Assembly: GCA_029778565.1 (NCBI GenBank)
Contig: JAKOQC010000487.1
Location: 1-36,331, forward strand
Length of the DNA: 36,331 bases
DNA from: a bacterium
Lineage (GTDB): Bacteria > Patescibacteriota > Saccharimonadia > CAILAD01 > BJGX01
Direction: 5' to 3'
Within the stretch, counting starts at the first letter, position 1. Each line of letters starts with the position of its first letter. Below are positions 1 to 9,467 of the stretch, one piece after another. The translations under genes and the position numbers were made by a program. The notes below the pieces were generated by a model. It ran no database searches and was not told the origin of the DNA. It saw only the letters and a list, made by a program, of their open reading frames with translations.

Positions 1-3000
1 ACAACATTCATATCCAGTGTACCCGTCTTCGTTAATTCTATTCGTGGGAAAGCAACCGGAGTCACATCATTGTTGTTTGTAGGATCCCCGTCATTGTCTG
101 GGTCAACATTTGTTCCATTCTGAGAATTATCGGTTACAGTAACACTATTCGGAGAAATACCACTACCTGTGGCTGTATTATTGTATGGTCCATAATTGGA
201 TCCCGGAGTAACTGTAACTGTTAGTAAAATAATTCCATAATCCCCGATAACTAAATTATCTGTTCCTGCTAATAAATTAATATTTCCTGAACCATTATAA
301 CTTCCATTCACGGTAAATTTTGTAGAAGTAAGCGAATTAATTGTAAATCCACTTGCGCCCGTAAAAGTTGAACTCAAATTATCCTGAGCCTGTACGTTGC
401 TTAAATTTACATCTCCGGTGTTCTGAACTTTAATACTATACGTGAATGTAAACGTACCATTGCCATTATCGATGGGTCCATTGGAAACAGTTTTTGAAAC
501 TCCGATTTCAGGATCTCCGACAGTTATATGCAATATTGCATTATCACAAAGATCTGTTGGGTCACAAACCTGATACATAATTGTGAAAGTTCCTATAAAC
601 CCTGGTGTAGGAATATAAGTAAATGTACCATTATAAGATGGATCCCATTCGATGGTACCCTGATCAGGAGTAGGTGATTCAAGTGCAATAAAAACCAACT
701 GAGATAATGTATGATCCGGATCAGAGTCATTTGATGCTATCGTACCATTGACAATAGAAGTATTAAAAGGAGTAGTATAGTAATCATCCACTGCATTCGG
801 TGGCAAACAACTGGGTATTCCCACTGTTCCACTTGCTGTTGCAGTACATCCGTTCTTTTCTGTTACTGTTACAGAATATGTACCTACATCAAGACCTGAA
901 ATGCTTGAAGTGGTAGCGCCATTGGACCATAAAAATGTATATGGAGATACACCTCCGGAATAGATTGCAAAAGCAGATCCATTTGCACTCAAACAACTTC
1001 TATTGTATGCAGTTACACTTGCAGATAGTGCTGCCGCTTCATCTACTGTGAATGATTGCGTACTCTGACAAGTAAGTGCATCAGTTACAGTAACTGTATA
1101 GGTTCCTGCGAGCAAGTTAACCGGATCCTGACCTGTAAAACCATTTGACCATAAATACGTATAACCTGCCTGACCCCCTGTTACAGTAAGGTCGATAGCT
1201 CCATTGGCTCCACTGCATGACGATTCCTGTATACTGGCAAATAACTGAATTGCCTCTGCAGGTTGATTAATTACTTTCACTGAGGTAGCAATGCAATTGT
1301 GTGCATCTGTAACTGTTATTGTATAACTACCTGCAACTAGTCCACTGATTGAAGAAGATGTGCTTCCAGTAGACCATGCATAGGTATATGGTGACGTGCC
1401 TCCTGAAGGTGTAGCAGCAATACTTCCGTTATTTCCCTGATAACAAAATACATCTGTTGAGGACGTTGAGATACTCAATATAGCTGGTTGCGTAATAGAT
1501 GATGATGCAAGGACCGCTGTACAACTATTTGCATCCGTAACGGTCACTGTATAAATACCAGGAGCCAATCCAGTTCTATCCTTTGTGGTAACTCCTCCCG
1601 TCCACAAATAACTATATGGCGAAACTCCACCGCTCACTGTCAATAATATGGATCCATCATTAGCTCCATTACAACTTACATTGGTATTGCTCATTGAAAG
1701 TGATATAGCAGTCGGCTCGGTAATGGTGTAGGTGTCACTGGCCGTACAATTATTTGCATCTGTAACTGTAACCGAATAAGTTCCTGCAGCCAGACTTGTC
1801 CTGTCTTCCGTATTATTCGTTCCACTGATATCTGCCCAGTCATAATTATATGGACCAGTACCTCCGGTAGCCGTAATATTAATTGCACCTGTAGCGGCTC
1901 CGTTGCAGAGCACATTGGTTAAACTTCCGGATACATCCAAAATGGTTGGCTGGGTGACAGTAGCCGATGTTATAATTGTGCATGAATTAAGATCCGTTAC
2001 AGTGACTGAATATGTTCCTGCGCTTAATGATGAAATATCTTTAGAGGTAGCCAAATTACTCCATAAGTAAGTGTATCCGGGAGTTCCTCCTCCTACTGTC
2101 AGATTAATACTTCCATCCGCTGATCCAAAACACAATGCTGCAAAAGGAGTTGCGCTAGCGGTCAATGCAGCAGGTTGCGAAATGCTCACAGATGTTGTCG
2201 CCGAACAGCTATTCGCATCTGTCACTGTAACTATATAGGTACCTGCACTTAAGCTGCTAATGTCCTGAGTTGTGGATCCATTGCTCCATGCGTATGTGTA
2301 AGCTGGGGTACCACCTGATACGCTCAAGTCAATGCTAGCATTATTACCACCATTGCAGCTCACATTTGTATTGGTATGAGAAAGACTTAGTGCATTTGGT
2401 TGCGTAATTGTTGCAGATTTTGTGGTCGTACATCCTTTGGAATCTGTTATGGTAAGATTGTATGTTGCCGGAGTTAAAAGAGTTCTGTCTTTACTATTAT
2501 TCGTCCCACCGAGATCAGCCCAATCATATGTGTAAGGATTTGTTCCTCCAGCTGTGTTCACAGTAATTGAACCATTACCAGCTCCATTGCAAGTGACATT
2601 GGATATATCTAAAGTTGCAGTTAATGCAGATGCAGGTTGGCTAATGGAAACGACAAGTGTACTTGTACAGGAATTAAAATCTGTTACCGTAACGGTATAA
2701 CTTCCAGCTGCTAATCCGCTGATATCTTGTGTGGTTTGGCCGTTAGACCAATTATAACTATAGGTTGGTGTACCACCGGTTACAGACAAATCAATACTAC
2801 CTGTACTTTGTCCAAAACAATTCACATCCGTTTTTACATTGTCCAATATAATCTGGGTGGGTTGGGAAAGACTAATAATGCCGTTTCCTTTGCAACCTGT
2901 GTTATCGGTAACTGTAACCCTGTATGTACCTGCTGCCAGACTTGATATATCTTCAGTAGTAGCTCCATTTGACCAGAGATAAGTAAATGGCGAAGTGCCG

Positions 3001-6000
3001 GTGTTTACGGTTAGATTTATTGCTCCGGTTGAACTACCATAACAAAGTATGGTATTTGAAATCGCAATTGTAACACTGACTTCTGTATTACTTACCGCAT
3101 TGTTGCTCACTACGGAACATCCATTCGCATCCGTAACAGTTGCGATGTAGATTCCTGCAAATAAACTTGAAACATCTTGTGTTGTGGCACCATTGCTCCA
3201 TGCATAACTATATGAAGGAGTACCACCACTTGGAGTCAAATCAATTGCTCCATTTGATAAGCCGCAAGTTGCGGTGGTGATTGAAGTGGATGCTGAGGGA
3301 GATGGATGAACACTTACAGTAACTGTTGCCGTTCCTTTACAACCCTGATCATCTGTAGCTGTAACCGTATAGGTTCCATTATGAGAAGTGGTAGCATTAT
3401 TAATAATCGGATTTGCACTACTTGATGTAAATCCATTCGGGCCAGCCCAGGAATAGGATACTCCACCATTTCCGGTAAATTGAATTGTCTGTCCTTCACA
3501 GGTTGGTCCAGTTGATGCGGAAGCGCTTACTGCTCTGACATTAATGAGTTTGCATTTATCATTGCTTTGTCCGCAAACATTTACTGCTTTTGCACAAACC
3601 TGGTACAATCCGGGTGCAACACCAGAAAAATTAACTGTTATTTGTGGGGTATTTTGTCCGCTCGTAATGACAGCACCTGAAGGGACTGTCCATGTGTAGG
3701 TATCTACCATCGGATCCGGATCTACATAGAATACTGCAGCCGTCTCAGATTGACAAACTGTAGTATATGAAGTACAATCCGGGGCACCAAGTTGCACAGA
3801 TTTTGATTTTGTACAACCATTTGCATCTGTAACGGTCACGTTATATGTTCCTGCAGCCAATCCACTTCTGTCTTCGGAATTATTTGTTCCGGATAAATCA
3901 GCCCAATCATAAGTGTATGGAGAAGTACCACCGGTTACTGTTATATTAATGGAACCACTGCTAAAACAAGTGACGGAAACAGTATCCACTGCAATGGATA
4001 TAGCTGTAGGTTGTGTTACAGTTGCAGTGGTTGTCGTTATACAGCCTGCAGCATCACTGATAGTTACTGTGTAAGTACTTGCTCCAATATTTATTAAATC
4101 TTGAGTAGTTTGAGAATTTGACCAAACATATGTATAATTTGGTGTGCCACCGGTTACGGACAAATCGATTGCTCCATTTGTCCCTCCATTACAGTTTACA
4201 TTCGTAACAGAAGTAGTCTTAATTATATCAGAGGATTGGGTGACTTTAATTGAACCTGTTGCCGTAACATTACCGCAACCTCCTGTAAGTGTGACAGTAT
4301 AATTAAATGTGCCTGCAACGCTTGGAGTGCCACTTATCGTAACGGTATTCGAGGCCCAATTACCTGTCACACCTGATGGCAATCCACTAAAAGTGGCTCC
4401 AGTTGCTCCAGTTGTCGTATAAGTGATATTTGTGATGGCAAGATTAATACACTTTATTTGGGCATTCGTACCTGAAGCAGAACTAAGAACTACGGTATTA
4501 TTTGCTGTAACCGTAATAGAACCAGTGGCAGTTATATTTCCACATCCACCAGTTAAAGTTACTGTGTAATTGAATACTCCTGATACTGAAGGTGTACCAC
4601 TTATCGTAACTGTATTAGACGCCCAATTACCGGTCACACCTGATGGTAATCCGCTAAAAGTGGCTCCAGTTGCTCCAGTCGTTGTATAAGTTATATTTGT
4701 AATTGCTGTGTTTATACATTTTGTCTGTGCATTTGTACCAGCAGAAGAGCTTAGTGTGATTGTATTATTTGGTGTGACCGTTATCGATCCATTTGTTGAA
4801 ATGCTTCCACATCCTCCTGTTAATGTAACTGTATAATTAAATGTTCCTGCTACGGATGGAGTGCCAGTAATAGTAACAGTATTTGATGACCAACTTCCAG
4901 TAACACCTGTAGGCAAACCACTAAAAGTTGCTCCTGTAGCACCTGTAGTCGTATAGGTGATATTGGTAATAGCAGTATTGATACATTTTGTTTGTGAGTC
5001 GGTACCAGGAGATGAACTTAATGTAATTGTATTGTTCGCAGTGACTGTTATGGAACCATTTGTTGAAATGCTTCCACATCCTCCTGTTAATGTAACTGTA
5101 TAATTAAAAGTTCCCGCTACGGATGGCGTGCCACTAATAGTAACTGTATTAGATGACCAGCTCCCTGTAACTCCAGTTGGCAGACCGCTAAACGTTGCTC
5201 CTGTTGCACCTGTAGTAGTATAAGTAATATTTGTAATTGCAGTATTAATGCACTTTGTTTGTGCATCAGTGCCAGCTGCAGAACTTAGTGTTATAGTATT
5301 ATTAGGGGTTACCGTAATTGTTCCATTAACTGAATTGGTGCAACCACCTCCGGTCAAAGTTGCAGTATAATTGAATGTACCCGATACAGATGGAGTTCCG
5401 CTTATAGTGATGGTATTTGAAGCCCAGCTCCCACTTACGCCGGTTGGCAATCCACTGAATGTTGCTCCTGTTGCATCTGTGGTTGAATAGGTTATATTTG
5501 TAATGGCATTATTTATACATTTTGTTTGAGCATTAGTCCCGGCAGCAGAAGTTAATGTGATCACGCAGCCAAGAATTTGAATTGCATTTTTATTTTTCGC
5601 TGTTCCAAACTGGCTTATATTATTTCCCGAAGGTACCAAAGTAGAAGTTGTTTGTGTGCTACCATAAAATCCTGAACTTTGATTTGTTGAACCTAATGTT
5701 AATGTAACAGCAGTGCTAGTTTCTGTGGTAGGCATATCAAGAATTCCACCGGTTTGTATAGTCAAATTGTTTGCTATGGTAATAACATTTGAACTTGCAT
5801 TATTAAGACCAATGCCTGCAGTAGCAGCAGCATCTATTTGCACATTATAAAACTTATATGTGCCTGCGTTACTAAAAGCTCCTCCTCCTGAGCTTGATAA
5901 AAATTCTACTGTACCACCTGCCGAACAATCGAAATTTGCCGGGGTAGTAGGCTTATAATCATGTCCAATCTGTAAAAGTCCTCCTGACATATTTAATGTA

Positions 6001-6539
6001 CCTGCTCCAGATAGATCTGAACCACCTCCAGAAGTACCTACAGTAACTGTTCCACCTAAAATATTCAGACTACCTGTAATAATTAAACCGTTACCCGCAC
6101 CCGTAATAGCAGTGCCTCCTGCTTCCATGATTGTTTGAGTGCTTGCTGCTAAAGTCCAATTGCCATCAGCATTAACTGTACCAAAAATATCAAGATCAGT
6201 ACCACTGCCATTATTCAAAGTTAGATTTTGAACTTTATGCACAATTCCTCCTGATTGCACAATGACCTGATCAACGGTCACATTCGCACTAACAGTTACA
6301 TCGTGTGGACTCCTTATTGTAATTACACCACTAGAGCTTGTTGGAGTGCCTTCTCCAGATGATGGTTGTGCCCAAGTTGATCCATTAAATCGTTCCCATG
6401 TTGCTAATGCATTCCAGTTTCCAGAAGCAGCAGATCTATAATCACCTGTGCTTTGTCCAAACATCTTGCTTGCACTTAATATATTTGCAATTACAAATAC
6501 GATGACAAGTATCATTGACTTATTCAGCAATGCTTTCAT
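1..6539 (-). CDS. Giant secreted SprB-repeat surface protein, N-terminal part (runs off left edge)
   Basis: The reading frame is open from ATG at 6539 to the window edge, about 2179 codons; the C-terminus is missing. Residues 1-29 form a signal peptide (MKALLNKS, hydrophobic core, ending near MFGQ). Residues ~30-320 are a glycine/threonine-rich beta-helix-like domain starting TGDYRSAASGNWN, a style common in T9SS cargo. Five PKD-like repeats of ~89 residues follow (motifs AQTKCIN, GATFSGLP, ISGTPSV; residues ~325-760). Next come two SprB repeats, a PKD_6-like domain, an Ig-like domain, then eleven more SprB repeats (to ~1905), a cadherin/tandem-95-like domain starting PPNAVDDYY, and a DUF11-like domain (~2003-2150). 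The last residues in the window, ELTKTGTLDMNV, open a repeat of the kind seen in the giant gene at the right edge. A T9SS sorting domain beyond the edge is expected but not seen. The role is probably adhesin or stalk; the ligand is unknown. It may be coupled to the small ORF upstream through an ATGA overlap. Confidence 0.93.
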   Translation of the reverse strand, partial: MKALLNKSMILVIVFVIANILSASKMFGQSTGDYRSAASGNWNALATWERFNGSTWAQPSSGEGTPTSSSGVITIRSPHDVTVSANVTVDQVIVQSGGIVHKVQNLTLNNGSGTDLDIFGTVNADGNWTLAASTQTIMEAGGTAITGAGNGLIITGSLNILGGTVTVGTSGGGSDLSGAGTLNMSGGLLQIGHDYKPTTPANFDCSAGGTVEFLSSSGGGAFSNAGTYKFYNVQIDAAATAGIGLNNASSNVITIANNLTIQTGGILDMPTTETSTAVTLTLGSTNQSSGFYGSTQTTSTLVPSGNNISQFGTAKNKNAIQILGCVITLTSAAGTNAQTKCINNAITNITYSTTDATGATFSGLPTGVSGSWASNTITISGTPSVSGTFNYTATLTGGGCTNSVNGTITVTPNNTITLSSAAGTDAQTKCINTAITNITYTTTGATGATFSGLPTGVTGSWSSNTVTISGTPSVAGTFNYTVTLTGGCGSISTNGSITVTANNTITLSSSPGTDSQTKCINTAITNITYTTTGATGATFSGLPTGVTGSWSSNTVTITGTPSVAGTFNYTVTLTGGCGSISTNGSITVTPNNTITLSSSAGTNAQTKCINTAITNITYTTTGATGATFSGLPSGVTGNWASNTVTISGTPSVSGVFNYTVTLTGGCGNITATGSITVTANNTVVLSSASGTNAQIKCINLAITNITYTTTGATGATFSGLPSGVTGNWASNTVTISGTPSVAGTFNYTVTLTGGCGNVTATGSIKVTQSSDIIKTTSVTNVNCNGGTNGAIDLSVTGGTPNYTYVWSNSQTTQDLINIGASTYTVTISDAAGCITTTTATVTQPTAISIAVDTVSVTCFSSGSINITVTGGTSPYTYDWADLSGTNNSEDRSGLAAGTYNVTVTDANGCTKSKSVQLGAPDCTSYTTVCQSETAAVFYVDPDPMVDTYTWTVPSGAVITSGQNTPQITVNFSGVAPGLYQVCAKAVNVCGQSNDKCKLINVRAVSASASTGPTCEGQTIQFTGNGGVSYSWAGPNGFTSSSANPIINNATTSHNGTYTVTATDDQGCKGTATVTVSVHPSPSASTSITTATCGLSNGAIDLTPSGGTPSYSYAWSNGATTQDVSSLFAGIYIATVTDANGCSVVSNNAVSNTEVSVTIAISNTILCYGSSTGAINLTVNTGTSPFTYLWSNGATTEDISSLAAGTYRVTVTDNTGCKGNGIISLSQPTQIILDNVKTDVNCFGQSTGSIDLSVTGGTPTYSYNWSNGQTTQDISGLAAGSYTVTVTDFNSCTSTLVVSISQPASALTATLDISNVTCNGAGNGSITVNTAGGTNPYTYDWADLGGTNNSKDRTLLTPATYNLTITDSKGCTTTKSATITQPNALSLSHTNTNVSCNGGNNASIDLSVSGGTPAYTYAWSNGSTTQDISSLSAGTYIVTVTDANSCSATTSVSISQPAALTASATPFAALCFGSADGSINLTVGGGTPGYTYLWSNLATSKDISSLSAGTYSVTVTDLNSCTIITSATVTQPTILDVSGSLTNVLCNGAATGAINITATGGTGPYNYDWADISGTNNTEDRTSLAAGTYSVTVTDANNCTASDTYTITEPTAISLSMSNTNVSCNGANDGSILLTVSGGVSPYSYLWTGGVTTKDRTGLAPGIYTVTVTDANSCTAVLASSSITQPAILSISTSSTDVFCYQGNNGSIAATPSGGTSPYTYAWSTGSTSSSISGLVAGSYTITVTDAHNCIATSVKVINQPAEAIQLFASIQESSCSGANGAIDLTVTGGQAGYTYLWSNGFTGQDPVNLLAGTYTVTVTDALTCQSTQSFTVDEAAALSASVTAYNRSCLSANGSAFAIYSGGVSPYTFLWSNGATTSSISGLDVGTYSVTVTEKNGCTATASGTVGIPSCLPPNAVDDYYTTPFNTSIVNGTIASNDSDPDHTLSQLVFIALESPTPDQGTIEWDPSYNGTFTYIPTPGFIGTFTIMYQVCDPTDLCDNAILHITVGDPEIGVSKTVSNGPIDNGNGTFTFTYSIKVQNTGDVNLSNVQAQDNLSSTFTGASGFTINSLTSTKFTVNGSYNGSGNINLLAGTDNLVIGDYGIILLTVTVTPGSNYGPYNNTATGSGISPNSVTVTDNSQNGTNVDPDNDGDPTNNNDVTPVAFPRIELTKTGTLDMNV
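825..3290 (-). repeat. Eleven tandem SprB repeats inside the left giant gene
   Basis: Each unit is roughly 70-80 residues with the plan CxGxxxGxIxLxVxGGTxPYxYxWSNGxTTxxxxxLxAGTYxVTVTDxxxC. This matches the SprB repeat family first named in the Flavobacterium gliding adhesin. The units are divergent at the DNA level, so the array is not a fresh expansion. Several carry the variant YDWADxxGTNN in place of the WSNG core. The C-terminal unit (NRSCLSANGSAFAIYSGG) is the most degenerate. Two further units of this type lie upstream in the gene at about 3790-4255, split off by PKD-like and Ig-like domains. Confidence 0.9.
4270..5575 (-). repeat. Five tandem PKD-like repeats (~267 bp) in the left giant gene
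   Basis: Five consecutive ~89-residue units share AQTKCIN, ITYTTTGATGATFSGLP, ASNTVTISGTPSV and NYTVTLTGG. They resemble the PKD-like (PKD_5-type) domain of Bacteroidota surface proteins. Units start at about 5563, 5300, 5030, 4765 and 4496 on the minus strand. Several 20-50 bp stretches are nearly identical between units at nucleotide level, more so than among the SprB units, suggesting younger duplication or gene conversion. The first unit is the most divergent at its start, where it joins the beta-helix-like domain. Confidence 0.85.
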
Positions 6540-6844
6540 AAAGTAATATTTCTCTTGATAAATAAATTTTGGAAGGAATCTGCTTTCGCGCCTGATTGGA
6601 AATCAGGAATTGCAACCGATGCAAACTGCAAATGGATTATTGCAGCACCAATTGATTTTGTAAAACATTCTTCCCAGGTTTTAGGACCTGATGTAATTTG
6701 ATTATTGGCAAAATGAAATCCAGGTATAAATGCAAAAGTTGATCCCTGCGGAGGAATCAAATTCAGTACACTTTTATTTAAAAATTGATTGGTTACATCA
6801 ATTAATAATTGAACACGGATTTTTAAACGTAAAAAATAAATCAT
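6536..6844 (-). CDS. Possible small hypothetical protein, 102 aa
   Basis: I do not recognise this protein. It fills the gap between the SprB-repeat enzyme-like gene and the left giant gene. Its TGA stop shares ATGA with the giant's start codon, a layout typical of translationally coupled genes. The C-terminal two-thirds reads like real protein (IPPQGSTFAFIPGFHF, TWEECFTKS, AAIIHLQFASVAIPDFQ), with AT-rich third codon positions and a higher GC content than the flanking spacers. The first ~30 residues are less convincing and show no signal peptide, so the true start could be internal or the ORF could be a remnant of a larger gene. A chance ORF remains possible. Confidence 0.4.
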   Translation of the reverse strand: MIYFLRLKIRVQLLIDVTNQFLNKSVLNLIPPQGSTFAFIPGFHFANNQITSGPKTWEECFTKSIGAAIIHLQFASVAIPDFQSGAKADSFQNLFIKRNITL

Positions 6845-6887
6845 TTGATAATTCTATTATTCTGAAGATGGTCATTAATTTCAATTC

Positions 6888-9467
6888 TTAATTTTTATTA
6901 ATCGTTATCGGCGTGGTTGGAAATGGATTGGTATTAATAATCGTCACACTGGTATTTTTTGTACATCCATTCGCATCAGTCACCGTGACTGAATAAGTTC
7001 CCGGCAGCAGGCCACTGAGATCCTGTGTGGTCGCGCCATTAGACCACGCATAACTATATGCAGGAGTGCCTCCGCTTACGCTGAGATCAACAGATCCATC
7101 CGTAGTATTCGGACAGGTTGCATTTACTTTATTGACACTTAAACTTAAAACGGCCGGTTGCGTAATAGTCTTCGATAAAATCTGTGTACATAAATTGGCA
7201 TCGGTCACGGTAACTGAATATGTACCCGCAGTAAGCGAACTGATATCTTGTGTGGTTGCACTATTGGACCACAAATACGTATACGGTGATGTGCCTCCTG
7301 ATACAGAAAGATCGATTGAAGCATTGCTTCCACCATTGCAGGAAACATTTACCATGGTTGCTGATAAACTAAGCGCTGCGGACGGTTGAGTCACAGTTGC
7401 ACTTGCCGTTTTCAAACAACCATTGGCGTCCGTTACCGTAACGGTATAACTTCCTGAAGGGATTGAAGAAATATTTTGTGTCGATGCTCCATTACTCCAG
7501 TTGTAGGTGTAAGACGGTGTTCCTCCACTCACGGTCAATGAAATCGATCCGGTACTGGCCCCATAACATTTTACATTCGTTGGAGTAGCGCTTGCACTGA
7601 TTGCAGAAGATGGTTGTGTGATGGTTGCTGTTGCTGTTGTTGTACATGCATTTGCATCCGTTACAGTCACTGTATATGACCCGGCTGGAATATTACTGCG
7701 GTTCTGAGTGGTTATTCCACCGCCCCAATTGTAGGTGTATCCGGGAGTTCCTCCTGTAACAGTAAGTGTAATTGCACCGGTAGAGGCTCCGAAGCAAAGT
7801 ACATTAGTAAGTGAAGTTGTAGCAGACAGCAATGCTGGTTCACTGAGATTCACGGTAATGGATTTTGTACAACCACCTGTTGAGGTAACTGTAATATTGT
7901 AGGTTCCGGCTGAAAGTCCACTGATGGTCGTTCCTGTTCCACTTCCTGTGCCTGATGGACTGACCCTGGACCAATTATAGGAATAAGGTGCAGACCCGTT
8001 AGTAATAGTCAAACCGATGGAACCATTGCTGTTGCCTTTACACAAGGGCTTTGTAGTCGTTGATGAAACCAATAAATTACATCCGGTTACATAGGACTTA
8101 GTACCGGTAAAAGACCGGCTGCAAGCATCCGTAATTTTCACCGATAATATACAACCGGTTGGATAGCTTGCCGTAGCCGGAGTGAAAGTGGTATTCACCT
8201 GATTGTTTGGTGAAAATGTACCGCCACAACTCGAAGACCAAAGAATCGTATAATCTGATGTATTGTGGCCGGGTGGCAGAGAAAAAGAAAGGTTATACGC
8301 CTTATTGGAATACATGGTATCTGGCACAGAACTCAGTATGGGAATTACTGCTTTTTCTGTAGTAGATATAAAGGAAAAATTAAAGAATGCTCTTTGAGCA
8401 GCAATGTTTGCAGGCGCTGTGGCCTTGTTATGTGAGTGACCTGCTTCAAGCATAACCCTTCCCCTGTTGGGATCATCCAATCCCCTACCCGATACCATAA
8501 CAGCGGCAGGACCAGGTGATTTGGAAGGAACGTCTGCCTGGGTTGGATCCCAAACATAGACTTTTGCACCAGATCTCCAGGTAGTTTTGGGCAAATAAAT
8601 TTGTTCTGAACCGTTTTGTGTTGCCGCATCAATAGTGCCCATAAATTGCATAATCGGATCTGTTGGATAATCATGGGTATAAGGTGGTGAGCCGGCTCCA
8701 TGATTGCCCCACAATACCAGTGAATTTTCCTCATACGGGCCTGCACCTGTAGCATTTCCGGTTTTATTACTCAGGAAATTCATTTGTTGTGCCTTATTCG
8801 ATGGATTGAACAAATCGTGCATGGCACTTCCTGCATGACATGCCAGCCAAATAGCGCCATCGCAATCCAGATTCCATGCGTATAAATTACCATGGACTGC
8901 CCAGGTTGGATCAGCATGAGGCATAATAAATAAATCATTGCAACAGGTAAGTGAAGCAGGGGCTAAAAAATTATAGGCACTTGCAGGAATTCCTGCATTA
9001 GTCAGGTATCCCTGGGCTATGCTACCATTCTGATCATCAAGGGTCCAGGTCGGCATGGCTTGCAAAGTGGAATATACCTCAACTGTAATCGGAGAAACGG
9101 TTGTTGCGCCAACAACACCCTGTCCCTGCCAGTAGGTGATTCTTGCATTGACCGCACTGCTGCGAAATTCGGCCGGAACAATAAATGGGCCTCCCCGATA
9201 ATCAATACCATTATGACTGAAATCAATTCCATCTTTTATTTTTGAAGAGTTGATTACCCATTTGATCTGAACATTGTAATTTTTAACCAGGTCGTAAACC
9301 ATTCCATACGGTTTTAATCCATTTGCAATTGTTTGAGGTGTGACCCCCATGTTGATAATAAATGACCCTGAACTTATAGTCTCAGATGCTGCATTTACAT
9401 TTAATGAAATGAATTGAATACAACTAAATAGGAATGTATTCAAGAACAAAGATTTTGATTTCTTCAT
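6888..9467 (-). CDS. Secreted protein: enzyme-like N-terminal domain plus five SprB repeats
   Basis: I chose the ATG at 9467 (859 residues) because it begins a clear signal peptide: MKKSKSLFLNT, hydrophobic stretch, VNA cleavage region. An upstream ATG at 9545 would add 26 residues with no signal character. Residues ~27-365 form a domain I recognise only as a conserved hypothetical type. It has IKWVINSSKIKDGIDF, MPHADPTWAVHGNLYAWN (His184), GAIWLACHAGSAM (Cys210) and GRVMLEAGHSHNK (His344, His346). The Cys elbow followed by a distant His recalls class I glutamine-amidotransferase-like folds; that is an inference. Residues ~370-455 look Ig/PKD-like. Five SprB repeats follow from ~461 nearly to the end. 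The protein stops at TPITINKN with no T9SS sorting domain, unusual for a SprB-repeat protein, so it may be truncated or exported in another way. The next giant gene starts 348 bp downstream. Confidence 0.9.
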   Translation of the reverse strand: MKKSKSLFLNTFLFSCIQFISLNVNAASETISSGSFIINMGVTPQTIANGLKPYGMVYDLVKNYNVQIKWVINSSKIKDGIDFSHNGIDYRGGPFIVPAEFRSSAVNARITYWQGQGVVGATTVSPITVEVYSTLQAMPTWTLDDQNGSIAQGYLTNAGIPASAYNFLAPASLTCCNDLFIMPHADPTWAVHGNLYAWNLDCDGAIWLACHAGSAMHDLFNPSNKAQQMNFLSNKTGNATGAGPYEENSLVLWGNHGAGSPPYTHDYPTDPIMQFMGTIDAATQNGSEQIYLPKTTWRSGAKVYVWDPTQADVPSKSPGPAAVMVSGRGLDDPNRGRVMLEAGHSHNKATAPANIAAQRAFFNFSFISTTEKAVIPILSSVPDTMYSNKAYNLSFSLPPGHNTSDYTILWSSSCGGTFSPNNQVNTTFTPATASYPTGCILSVKITDACSRSFTGTKSYVTGCNLLVSSTTTKPLCKGNSNGSIGLTITNGSAPYSYNWSRVSPSGTGSGTGTTISGLSAGTYNITVTSTGGCTKSITVNLSEPALLSATTSLTNVLCFGASTGAITLTVTGGTPGYTYNWGGGITTQNRSNIPAGSYTVTVTDANACTTTATATITQPSSAISASATPTNVKCYGASTGSISLTVSGGTPSYTYNWSNGASTQNISSIPSGSYTVTVTDANGCLKTASATVTQPSAALSLSATMVNVSCNGGSNASIDLSVSGGTSPYTYLWSNSATTQDISSLTAGTYSVTVTDANLCTQILSKTITQPAVLSLSVNKVNATCPNTTDGSVDLSVSGGTPAYSYAWSNGATTQDLSGLLPGTYSVTVTDANGCTKNTSVTIINTNPFPTTPITINKN
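6930..8085 (-). repeat. Five SprB repeats at the C-terminus of the enzyme-like protein
   Basis: Five units share the pattern CxGxxxGxIxLxVxGGTPxYxYxWSNGATTQ followed by GTYSVTVTDANGC. The first unit is longer in its middle (NWSRVSPSGTGSGTG). The remaining four are regular, and the last is followed by only a short tail. The units are closer in sequence to SprB units of the downstream giant (for example SNGATTQDxSxL) than would be needed for fold alone, consistent with module exchange between neighbours. Confidence 0.88.

Noticed and set aside
6840-6890. Possible terminator after the enzyme-like SprB gene
   Set aside because: Only A/T-rich sequence without a stable GC-containing stem; no terminator could be supported, leaving open read-through into the left giant gene.
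7066-7389. 107-residue plus-strand ORF and many similar plus-strand ORFs inside the repeat arrays
   Set aside because: They are antisense shadows of the repeats: the same shadow recurs at each repeat unit because the coding strand repeats, while the minus-strand frame encodes clear SprB or DUF11-like domains.
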